From Solirubrobacteraceae bacterium (lineage in GTDB: Bacteria; Actinomycetota; Thermoleophilia; Solirubrobacterales; Solirubrobacteraceae): a stretch of DNA of 32,857 nucleotides. The notes under the pieces are model-generated. The model worked only from the letters and a program-made list of their open reading frames with translations. It searched no databases and was not told the origin of the DNA. The translations under genes and the position numbers were made by a program. Numbering within the stretch: position 1 is the stretch's first letter; each line of letters starts with the position of its first letter. The stretch is taken from NCBI GenBank assembly GCA_030690545.1, contig JAUYGN010000071.1, positions 1-32,857 of the forward strand, written 5' to 3'. Shown here piece by piece: positions 26,861 to 32,857 of this stretch.

Positions 26861-27646
26861 TCAGTCGGTGAAGTTCTCGTCGGACATGCGCCCGCGCAGC
26901 CGCAGGACGGCCTTCGTATGCAGCTGCGACACGCGCGACTCGGTCACGCCGAGGACCTCGCCGATCTCGCGCAAGGTCAGGTTCTCGTAGTAGTACAGGG
27001 CGACGACGAGCTTCTCGCGCTCGGGCAGGCGCGCGATCGCGTCGGCGATGCGGTCCTTGAGGTCGATCGCGTCCATCACCTGCGCGGGATCCGGTGCGGC
27101 GGGATCGCGCAGCGTGTCCAGCAGCGAGACCTGATCGCCCGAGGCGTCGGACACGGTCCACAGCTCGTCGAGGGCGGCGACCGTCGAGTTGGAGATCTGC
27201 AGCAGCGCGTCCTGGAAGTCCGACACGCTCATCGCCAGCTCGTGGGCCATCTCCTCGTCGGTCGGCGCGCGCTGCAGCTTGTGCTCCAAGCGCGTGTTGG
27301 CCTGCTCGATCGCGCGAGCGCGGGCGCGGACCGAACGCGGCACCCAGTCCAGCGAACGTAGCTCGTCGATGATCGCGCCCTTGATGCGGGTGATCGCGTA
27401 GGTCTCGAACTTGATCTCGCGCTCGAGCTCGAAGCGCTCGATCGCCGTGATCAGGCCACCGAGGCCGTAGGAGATGAGATCGGCCTCCTCGACGTGCGCG
27501 GGCAGGCCCGACGCCATCCGGCCGGCGACGTACTTGACCAGCGGCGAGTAGGCGACGACGAGGCGCTCCCGCGCGCGAGGATCCCCGTCACGCTTGTATT
27601 GGCGCCACAGGTCCTTCAGCTCGACGGATTTGACGTTGGTCTCCAT
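26861..27646 (-). CDS. FliA/WhiG-family RNA polymerase sigma factor
   Basis: A 261-residue group 3 sigma factor. Region 2 includes YSPLVKYVAGRMASGLPAHV, then DLISYGLGGLITAIERFE and FETYAITRIKGAIIDELRSL with the DNA-melting aromatics. Region 3 has APTDEEMAHELAMSVSDFQD. Region 4 ends with LTLREIGEVLGVTESRVSQL, the helix-turn-helix that reads -35 elements. The family drives flagellar genes (FliA) or sporulation genes (WhiG). No motility or spore gene is in view, so the regulon is open. ATG 27646 has AAGGGG just before it and gives the family N-terminus. An upstream GTG at 27682 would overlap xerC. Confidence 0.93.
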   Translation of the reverse strand: METNVKSVELKDLWRQYKRDGDPRARERLVVAYSPLVKYVAGRMASGLPAHVEEADLISYGLGGLITAIERFELEREIKFETYAITRIKGAIIDELRSLDWVPRSVRARARAIEQANTRLEHKLQRAPTDEEMAHELAMSVSDFQDALLQISNSTVAALDELWTVSDASGDQVSLLDTLRDPAAPDPAQVMDAIDLKDRIADAIARLPEREKLVVALYYYENLTLREIGEVLGVTESRVSQLHTKAVLRLRGRMSDENFTD

Positions 27647-27650
27647 CCCC

Positions 27651-28571
27651 TTATGCCCTCGGGTGCGACCGCGCGTAGGCACCCTTGAGGCGTGCCGACT
27701 CTACCCGAGTGTAGATCTGCGTCGTCGACACCGAGGCGTGGCCCAGCAGCTCCTGGATCGATCGCAGGTCGGCGCCGCCCTCCAGCAGGTGCGTCGCGAA
27801 CGAGTGACGCAGGGCGTGCGGGTGAACGCCGCCCTGCACGGTCGCGTGCCGCGCCCACTTGCTCAGGCGTCTGCGAACGTCCGACGTCGACAGCCTGCGG
27901 CCGGACTTCGAGACGAACAGCGCGGTCTCGCCGCGATCCTGCACGAGCACGCCGCGAGCACGCTCGAGGTAGCGAGCGAGGGCGCGCGACGCGGGCTCGC
28001 CGGCGGGCACGAAGCGCGTCTTGCCGCCCTTGCCCTCGACGCGCAGCTCCTCGGCGTCGAAGTCGACCGACGCGAGGTCGAGGTTGACGAGCTCCTCGGC
28101 GCGCAGGCCGCTGGAATAGGCGGTCTCGAACAGCGCGCGGTCGCGCAGCTCGAGCGGCGTCGACGCCGGGATGCGGTCCAGCAGACCGCTGATCTCCTCG
28201 GGTGCGAGCACGCGCGGCAGGTCCTTGGCGCGCTTGGGCGCCGCCAGCAGGTCGGCCGGGTTGTGCCGCAGCTCGCCGTGCTGGCGCAACGTCTCGAAGA
28301 AGGTGCGCAGCGCAGCGACCTTGCGCGCGACCGTCGCCGGCGCCGAGCGACGCTCGGACAGCGCAGCGGCATAGCGGCGCAGCAGCCGATGGGTCACCGA
28401 GGCCGGCTCGACCTGCTGCCAGCTCGCCCAGGCCGCGAACTGGCGCAGGTCGGCGGCGTAGGCGCTGCGCGTCTTCTCGGCCGCCCCGCGGCGGCGCAAG
28501 TCGTCGTCGAAGCGCGCGATCGCCGCGCGCCAGTCCGCGCTAGCCTCGGGCTCGATGGGCGTCTTCTTCAT
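27651..28571 (-). CDS. xerC: XerC/XerD-family tyrosine recombinase
   Basis: A 306-residue site-specific recombinase of the chromosome-dimer resolution type. The N-terminal SAM-like core-binding domain (about 15-105) precedes the catalytic domain. That domain carries Arg157 (GLRAEELVNL), Lys in VEGKGGKTRFVP, HPHALRHSFATHLLEGGAD with His252 and Arg255, LLGHASVSTTQIY with His278 and the nucleophile Tyr287. Spacing equals that of E. coli XerD. The housekeeping context, ahead of the sigma factor and without phage genes, argues against a mobile-element integrase. Whether it is XerC or XerD is not decided. The ATG overlaps the start of the opposite-strand ORF at 28555 by 17 bases. Confidence 0.92.
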   Translation of the reverse strand: MKKTPIEPEASADWRAAIARFDDDLRRRGAAEKTRSAYAADLRQFAAWASWQQVEPASVTHRLLRRYAAALSERRSAPATVARKVAALRTFFETLRQHGELRHNPADLLAAPKRAKDLPRVLAPEEISGLLDRIPASTPLELRDRALFETAYSSGLRAEELVNLDLASVDFDAEELRVEGKGGKTRFVPAGEPASRALARYLERARGVLVQDRGETALFVSKSGRRLSTSDVRRRLSKWARHATVQGGVHPHALRHSFATHLLEGGADLRSIQELLGHASVSTTQIYTRVESARLKGAYARSHPRA

Positions 28572-28845
28572 CGATACCGATCAGGGAACGGTCGCGACCC
28601 AGCACCAGCTGATCGCGGCGGGCGTCGCGTCGACCGTGGACGGTCCACCGCGACCGTGGCTGCGCATCCAGGGGACGAGCGACGCCACGACGATGTGGTA
28701 CGCGATCATGCGCAAGAGGGAGCGTGGCGTGTACATCGGCACGCTGGTCATTCGACACTCGCCGCATCATGCCCTGCTCGTGCAGTCCGGCTGGGAGGAG
28801 ATCCCGGTCGCGCGGATCGGCGTCGAGCGGTCCGCCGAGGCCTGA
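28555..28845 (+). CDS. Small hypothetical protein, head-to-head with xerC
   Basis: A 96-residue ORF beginning MGVFFIDTDQGTVATQHQLI. Its composition looks coding, with strand-helix alternation (TTMWYAIMRKRERGVYIGTL, then HHALLVQSGWEEIPVARIGVE). It fills a gap between xerC and the L,D-transpeptidase gene that would otherwise be empty for about 300 bases. Its start overlaps the xerC start by 17 bases on the opposite strand, which is unusual. One of the two starts may lie further in. The stop codon sits inside the left arm of a strong terminator hairpin, which supports real transcription. I recognise no family. Confidence 0.5.
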   Translation: MGVFFIDTDQGTVATQHQLIAAGVASTVDGPPRPWLRIQGTSDATTMWYAIMRKRERGVYIGTLVIRHSPHHALLVQSGWEEIPVARIGVERSAEA

Positions 28846-28870
28846 ATCCACTGAGCTCCGTGGATTCAGG
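28841..28870. terminator. Perfect bidirectional terminator hairpin
   Basis: CCTGAATCCAC-TGAGCTCC-GTGGATTCAGG is an 11-pair perfect stem with an eight-base loop between the convergent 96-residue ORF and the L,D-transpeptidase gene. It includes the TGA stop of the former and ends 15 bases before the stop of the latter. Confidence 0.8.
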
Positions 28871-28884
28871 CTTGAGCCCGCGAT

Positions 28885-29928
28885 CTAGTGAATGAACACC
28901 GTCGTGCCGACGGGCACTTCGTCGTAGAGCTTCTCGACGTCCTCGATGAGCATCCGGATGCAGCCCTGCGAGGCGTTGGAGCCGATCGAGCCGCGCGCGT
29001 CGGTGCCGTGCACCCCGACGCCGTCGTAGATCCCCAGCCAGCGCGACTTGATCGGGTTGTTCGGCGCACCGCTCGGAATCACCTGGCCCGCGAGGGAGCC
29101 CGCCCAGGCGGAGTTCGGGACATGCCAGGCGGGATTGACGGCCTTGTTCTGGATCTTGTACTCGCCGATCGGCGTCTCCTGACCGGCCCTGCCGACGGCG
29201 ATCGGATAGGTCCTGACGCGCTTGAGCTTCTTGAACAGGCTCAGCCGGAAGCTGCCGCGATCGACCGTCAGCACGATGGGGTAGCGGGCGGCGAGCTTGT
29301 CACCGGAGACCTTCGGCTCGATGCGCTTGATCGGCGCGCGGACGGAGCGTTCGCCGGTGTCCGAGACGAGCGCCTTCTGCACGTCGGCGCGCAGCTTGAC
29401 GGCGTCGATCGTCCGGCCGGTCCGCGCGGGCCGGACCACGACGTTCCCGGAGGCGAACTCGACCTTGGCGTCCTGCGCCTTGCGGCTGACGGAGACGCGC
29501 GCGCGATCGACGAGGCGCTGCACGGCCGGGCGCGCGTACTCGACCTCGGGCACGATGCGCGCGCCGACACCGCTGCCGCTGATCGCGCGCCAGGTGCGCG
29601 CGAGAACCCCACCCTCACGACCGCGCCGCACGGCCTCGTCGACCATCGCGTCGACGTCGGCGCGGATCCGTGCCTCGCGTGCGCTGAGCGGGAAGCTCTG
29701 GTCCGCCGCGTGGATCACGAGCGGCTTGCTGAGCGGCTCCACCAGGCGGTTCTTCAGCCGCGTGCGTGCCTCGTCGCGGTTCAGCCCGCCCACGTCGACC
29801 GGGCCGATGCTGACACCCTTGCCGATCACGTCCGCGCGGCTGCCGTCCCAGACGAAGGCTGCCAGGACGCCGACGAGCAGGACCGCGACGATCGCGAGGG
29901 GCGTGATGAGCTTGAGCGGCATGGTCAT
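28885..29928 (-). CDS. L,D-transpeptidase (YkuD) with N-terminal membrane anchor
   Basis: Forms 3-3 peptidoglycan cross-links outside the membrane, or attaches proteins to the wall. About 347 residues. There is one N-terminal transmembrane helix (LITPLAIVAVLLVGVLAAFV), then two putative peptidoglycan-binding modules of the VanW/PG_binding_4 type. One starts near VSIGPVDVGGLNRDEARTRL. The second is around VRPARTGRTIDAVKLRADVQ. The C-terminal YkuD domain has HGTDARGSIGSNASQGCIRM, with the catalytic His-x17-Cys pattern intact. Starts at GTG 29943, ATG 29928 and ATG 29922 are all in frame, and none has a clear ribosome site. I favour 29928. Confidence 0.9.
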   Translation of the reverse strand: MTMPLKLITPLAIVAVLLVGVLAAFVWDGSRADVIGKGVSIGPVDVGGLNRDEARTRLKNRLVEPLSKPLVIHAADQSFPLSAREARIRADVDAMVDEAVRRGREGGVLARTWRAISGSGVGARIVPEVEYARPAVQRLVDRARVSVSRKAQDAKVEFASGNVVVRPARTGRTIDAVKLRADVQKALVSDTGERSVRAPIKRIEPKVSGDKLAARYPIVLTVDRGSFRLSLFKKLKRVRTYPIAVGRAGQETPIGEYKIQNKAVNPAWHVPNSAWAGSLAGQVIPSGAPNNPIKSRWLGIYDGVGVHGTDARGSIGSNASQGCIRMLIEDVEKLYDEVPVGTTVFIH

Positions 29929-30142
29929 GCTGGTCGAACCCACATGTAACGCGGGTTAAGCGACTGTACGCGACGATCGGCGTGAGGGGTCACAGTTGCA
30001 GCGATTCTTGCCCTCGCGTGACGATGCGCACAGAGGTGATCGCGAGGCGCATGGCGGCCTTCACCTCGTCGATCCCAGCGCCACCACCTGGTGCGGCCGG
30101 TCCCTCCCGTCCCCCGGGAGTGACGAGCTGCGTGCCGTCGGG
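29929..30142. other. Intergenic region with an in-frame open continuation after ilvD
   Basis: The minus strand stays open for 50 codons after the ilvD TGA, in the same frame, and ends at 29990. The second half reads coding-like (IDEVKAAMRLAITSVRIVTR). A TAAC-GCGG-GTTA dyad lies at 29947-29958, upstream of the transpeptidase. I could not identify a promoter. Confidence 0.3.
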
Positions 30143-31825
30143 TCAGGTGACGGCGCCGATCGACGCGCTCGAGACGAGCTTTGCGTACTTGCCCAGGACG
30201 CCGCCGAGATCGGCGTTGTCGTCCCCCTCGTAGGCCGCGACGCGATCGGCGATCGTCGCGTCGTCGAGCGCGACGTCGAGCCGTCGCGCATCGACGTCGA
30301 TCGTGATCTCGTCGCCGTCGTGGACGGCCGCGATCGGACCGCCGCGGACCGCCTCCGGTGCGACGTGCCCGGCCATGAAGCCATGCGTCGCGCCGCTGAA
30401 GCGCCCGTCGGTGAGCAGCGCGACGTGCTCGCCGAGCCCGATCCCGTTGAGCGCCGCGGTGACGCCGAGCATCTCGCGCATGCCGGGGCCGCCCGCTGGG
30501 CCCTCGTTGCGAATGACGATCACCTCGCCGCGCTCGATCGTGCCGGCGACGACGGCCGCCATCGCGGCCTCCTCGCCTTCGAAGACGCGCGCCGGACCCT
30601 GGTGACGGCGGCGCTCGTGGCCCGACAGCTTCACGACGCAGCCGTCCGGCGCGAGGTTGCCGCGCAGGATCGCCAGCCCGCCGGTGGCCTTGATCGGGTC
30701 CTCGAGCGGGCGGACGACGCGCTGGCCCGCGGTCTCCGTCGCCTCGCGGGCGTGGTCGCCGACCGTGCGACCGGTGACGGTGATCGCGTGCTCGTGCAGC
30801 AGCCCGGCCTCGAGCAGGCGCTGGGCGACGAGCGGCACGCCCCCGGCGGCGTAGAGGTCGGTCGCGACGTACGCGCCGCCGGGCTTGAGATCGCACAGCA
30901 GCGGGGTGCGCTCGGAGATCCGGTCGAAGTCGTCGATGTCGAGCTGCACGCCGGCCTCGCGGGCGACGGCGAGCAGGTGCAGGACGCCGTTCGTCGAGCC
31001 ACCCGACGTCGCGATCGCGGCGATCGCGTTCTCCAGCGAGTCCTTCGTGATGATGTCGCGCGGGCGCAGCCCGCGCGCGAGCACGTCCATCACGAGCTCG
31101 CCGGCGGCGATCGCGACGCCGGCCTTGCCGGCGTGCTCGGCGGGGACCATCGCGGAGCCCATCGGGCTGATCCCAAGGACCTCGAAGGCCATCGCCATCG
31201 TGTTGGCGGTGAACTGGCCGCCGCAGGCGCCGGAGCCGGGACTCGCCGCCTGCTCGAGCTCGGTGAGCTCCTCGTCGCTCATCTTGCCCGCCGCGTGCGT
31301 GCCGACGGCCTCGAAGACGTCCTGGATCGTGACGTCCTGGCCGCGGTAGGTGCCGGGCGCGATCGAGCCGCCGTAGAGCATCACGCCGGGGAGGTCGAGG
31401 CGCGCGAGCGCCATCACCGTGCCGGGGATCGTCTTGTCGCAGGCGCTCAGCGCGACGATCCCGTCGAACAGGTGGCCGAGCGCGACGAGCTCGATCGAGT
31501 CGGCGATCACCTCGCGCGAGACGAGGCTCGTCTTCATGCCGCTCGTGCCCATCGTGATGCCGTCGGAGATCGCGATCGTGTTGAGCTCCATCGGCGTGCC
31601 GCCGGCGAGGCGGATGCCCTCCTTGACCTTGGCGGCGAGCGCGCGCAGGTGGAAGTTGCAGGGCATCGTCTCGATCCACGTCGAGGCGACGCCGATGATC
31701 GGCTTGCTCAGCGCCTCGGCGTCGAAGCCGATGCCGTGCAGGTAGGCGCGGGCGGGCGCACGCGCCGCACCTTCGGTGAGGGCGCGAGAGTTGTGCTTTG
31801 GATCGAGCTTGGCGTTCGTCGTCAC
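30143..31825 (-). CDS. ilvD: Dihydroxy-acid dehydratase
   Basis: This 560-residue enzyme dehydrates 2,3-dihydroxy-isovalerate and -methylvalerate to the 2-keto acids of valine and isoleucine synthesis. The three iron-sulfur ligands are Cys56 (TMPCNFHL), Cys129 (LSACDKTIPG) and Cys201 (GSGACGGQFTANTM), the pattern of the ilvD/edd family. GGSTNGVLHLLAVAREAG and DGRFSGATHGFMAGHVAPEA are further family blocks. Length is normal for the shorter type. Its ATG overlaps the stop of the 212-residue membrane-anchored protein (ATGA), so it is the last gene of a small operon. Sugar-acid dehydratase activity, as in related family members, is a less likely alternative. Confidence 0.93.
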   Translation of the reverse strand: MTTNAKLDPKHNSRALTEGAARAPARAYLHGIGFDAEALSKPIIGVASTWIETMPCNFHLRALAAKVKEGIRLAGGTPMELNTIAISDGITMGTSGMKTSLVSREVIADSIELVALGHLFDGIVALSACDKTIPGTVMALARLDLPGVMLYGGSIAPGTYRGQDVTIQDVFEAVGTHAAGKMSDEELTELEQAASPGSGACGGQFTANTMAMAFEVLGISPMGSAMVPAEHAGKAGVAIAAGELVMDVLARGLRPRDIITKDSLENAIAAIATSGGSTNGVLHLLAVAREAGVQLDIDDFDRISERTPLLCDLKPGGAYVATDLYAAGGVPLVAQRLLEAGLLHEHAITVTGRTVGDHAREATETAGQRVVRPLEDPIKATGGLAILRGNLAPDGCVVKLSGHERRRHQGPARVFEGEEAAMAAVVAGTIERGEVIVIRNEGPAGGPGMREMLGVTAALNGIGLGEHVALLTDGRFSGATHGFMAGHVAPEAVRGGPIAAVHDGDEITIDVDARRLDVALDDATIADRVAAYEGDDNADLGGVLGKYAKLVSSASIGAVT

Positions 31826-32460
31826 GGGGCGGGAACACTACCCGCGCCGCGACGCTGGTCGCGAAGCCGCGCCTGCTCCCACTGACCCAGGCGCCAGAGA
31901 TCGCGCTTGACCTGCTTGGGATCGATCTGCCGGCCGGGAAGGTGCATGTTCGCGCTGGCGATGATCCGCCGCTCGTCGCCGGTCAGCGCCATCCACTTCG
32001 CGAGCACGTCGTCGGAGTCGGGCAGGCGCGCGGAGCCATAGGGGCGCGTGTCGTCTGGGAAGGCGACGCAGTACTCGCTCAGCAGGCGGTGCGTCTGCGG
32101 CAGGTAGGCGACGATCGGCTTGTGCGGATAGATCAGGTAGGCGTACGTCGTGCCGCGCGCCTCGCGGTCGCCCAGCGGCCCCTCGGAGAGGCCGCCCCAG
32201 ACCCGGATGAAGCCGAGGTCGCGGTACATCGCCCACTCCTCGTCGTTGACGCAGGAGCACAGCAGGGTGCGCGCGCGCTGCTCGGCACGGCGCTCGCGGC
32301 CGGGGTCATAGCCCTCGATCTCGACGAGCGCGCGGCGCGCCCGCCAGCGCGCGAGCTTCTCGGCGGCGACCGGCCACGCGACCTCCCACAGCAGCACGAG
32401 CACGACGATCAGGCTTGCGCTGATTGCCAGCAGCACGAGCCGCCCGCTTCTACCGGCCAC
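31822..32460 (-). CDS. Membrane-anchored hypothetical protein upstream of ilvD
   Basis: A 212-residue protein with one N-terminal transmembrane helix (residues about 7-31, VLLAISASLIVVLVLLWEVA) followed by a charged stalk. A cytoplasmic or external domain follows, with LLCSCVNDEEWAMYRDLGFI, GTTYAYLIYPHKPIVAYLPQ and IIASANMHLPGRQIDPKQVK. The pair of close cysteines (CSC) could bind metal or form a disulfide. No family is recognised. The GTG start overlaps the preceding 82-residue gene by 11 bases and the stop overlaps ilvD, so all three are coupled. A role in branched-chain amino acid synthesis is not implied by the sequence. Confidence 0.68.
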   Translation of the reverse strand: MAGRSGRLVLLAISASLIVVLVLLWEVAWPVAAEKLARWRARRALVEIEGYDPGRERRAEQRARTLLCSCVNDEEWAMYRDLGFIRVWGGLSEGPLGDREARGTTYAYLIYPHKPIVAYLPQTHRLLSEYCVAFPDDTRPYGSARLPDSDDVLAKWMALTGDERRIIASANMHLPGRQIDPKQVKRDLWRLGQWEQARLRDQRRGAGSVPAP

Positions 32461-32698
32461 CCGCCGCGCGCGGGAAGAAGATCACGCGCTCGGCGTCCTG
32501 CGGGACGTCGTCGAAGCTCGACACCATCTGTGCCTCGCGGCGCCCGTTGACGCCCGCGAGCGGAACCGCCGCCCACATCCCGGCATCGAGCTGCGCTCGG
32601 AACGCGTCGACGAGCTCGTCGTGCTCCTCGGGCACGTCGACATCGCCCTCTGCGATGAGGACCTCACCGTGACCGGGCTTCATCCGAAGAAACCGCAC
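32450..32698 (-). CDS. Small hypothetical protein, first of the three-gene ilvD operon
   Basis: An 82-residue soluble protein. It has a strand-rich start with MKPGHGEVLIAEGDVDVPEE, a helix HDELVDAFRAQLDAGMWAAV, then GRREAQMVSSFDDVPQDAER and a final VIFFPRAAGG. The compact alternation suggests a small alpha/beta domain. I recall similar short proteins in actinobacteria but know no function. GTG 32698 gives MRFLRMKPGHGE. An ATG five codons later (32683) is possible. The stop lies within the start of the next gene. Confidence 0.62.
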   Translation of the reverse strand: MRFLRMKPGHGEVLIAEGDVDVPEEHDELVDAFRAQLDAGMWAAVPLAGVNGRREAQMVSSFDDVPQDAERVIFFPRAAGGR

Positions 32699-32730
32699 AA
32701 TGGCCGATTATGGCAAAGCGCGACCGGCGC

Positions 32731-32857
32731 TCATACCTGATCGTTCGGGAGCGATCCGTGTTGGCGCGCAAGCCCGAAGACGTCGACCGGCCCCGCGCCC
32801 GCGCCGAGCTCCCGCAGCCCGTCCGCGACGGCGGCCGCGGCGACCGCGCGGGCGCGG
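32731..32857 (-). CDS. C-terminal end of an unidentified gene, cut by window edge
   Basis: On the minus strand the last 42 residues of a protein are readable. They begin RARAVAAAVADGLRELGAGA and continue PVDVFGLARQHGSLPNDQV to a TGA. The alanine-rich helix followed by a short tail looks coding and fits the one-strand layout of the neighbours. It ends 33 bases before the next gene starts. Too little is visible to name a family. Confidence 0.45.
   Translation of the reverse strand, partial: RARAVAAAAVADGLRELGAGAGPVDVFGLARQHGSLPNDQV

Noticed and set aside
24742-26871. 709-codon open frame opposite the EF-G-like gene
   Set aside because: Antisense shadow. The minus strand holds an intact five-domain GTPase.
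27651-28571. Phage or island integrase
   Set aside because: The tyrosine recombinase has XerD-like length and spacing, sits with a housekeeping sigma factor, and has no phage genes or att repeats nearby.

Overview
The window is high-GC DNA packed with genes, with overlapping ATGA/GTGA junctions, frequent GTG starts and GC-rich third codon positions. The gene content suggests an actinobacterium. It includes a red-type form I RuBisCO with CbbX, molybdenum hydroxylase (cox-type) genes, a WhiG/FliA sigma factor beside XerC, and an EF-G-like protein. The flavour is that of the Thermoleophilia (Solirubrobacterales, Conexibacter-like), but that placement is an inference from memory and was not computed.

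Layout. 1-2238: the end-truncated gene of a SAM methyltransferase (minus strand), then a macro-domain deacetylase and a MobA-like nucleotidyltransferase (plus strand). 2436-4618: a two-gene operon of a double-hotdog MaoC-type hydratase and a CaiB/BaiF CoA-transferase resembling the mesaconyl-CoA enzymes of the 3-hydroxypropionate bicycle. 4635-6014: a flavin disulfide reductase. 6134-6552: a decayed ABC substrate-binding-protein gene touching the 3' end of a tRNA-Gly(GCC).

6745-15124 is a Calvin-Benson-Bassham locus. A CbbR-type LysR regulator (plus strand) faces a minus-strand operon running glpX - fba - comB-like phosphatase - cbbL - cbbS - cbbX - cbbP (PRK) - usp-like gene. The comB-like gene between aldolase and RuBisCO is the least expected member. 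I propose that it removes an alpha-phosphorylated carboxylate such as 2-phosphoglycolate, or another RuBisCO by-product. An identical spaced motif, GTATGT-N7-CTATA, lies at the cbbR start and upstream of glpX, and is a candidate CbbR site.

15243-21227: a metallo-beta-lactamase/double-rhodanese sulfur enzyme is transcribed away from glpX and converges on mocA-coxM-coxL-coxS. The promoter-proximal order S-L-M and the CoxL loop AIRGAGR point to the form II (cox-like) branch rather than proven CO dehydrogenase. The locus may therefore supply electrons for CO2 fixation, but the substrate is not established.

21228-32857 is largely housekeeping: glutathionyl-hydroquinone reductase-like protein, EamA transporter, RNase HI, two lineage-type hypothetical proteins, an EF-G-like GTPase, a WhiG/FliA sigma factor, a XerC/D recombinase, an L,D-transpeptidase, dihydroxy-acid dehydratase (IlvD) with two small upstream genes, and the 3' end of one more gene. 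I saw no insertion sequence, prophage or CRISPR array.
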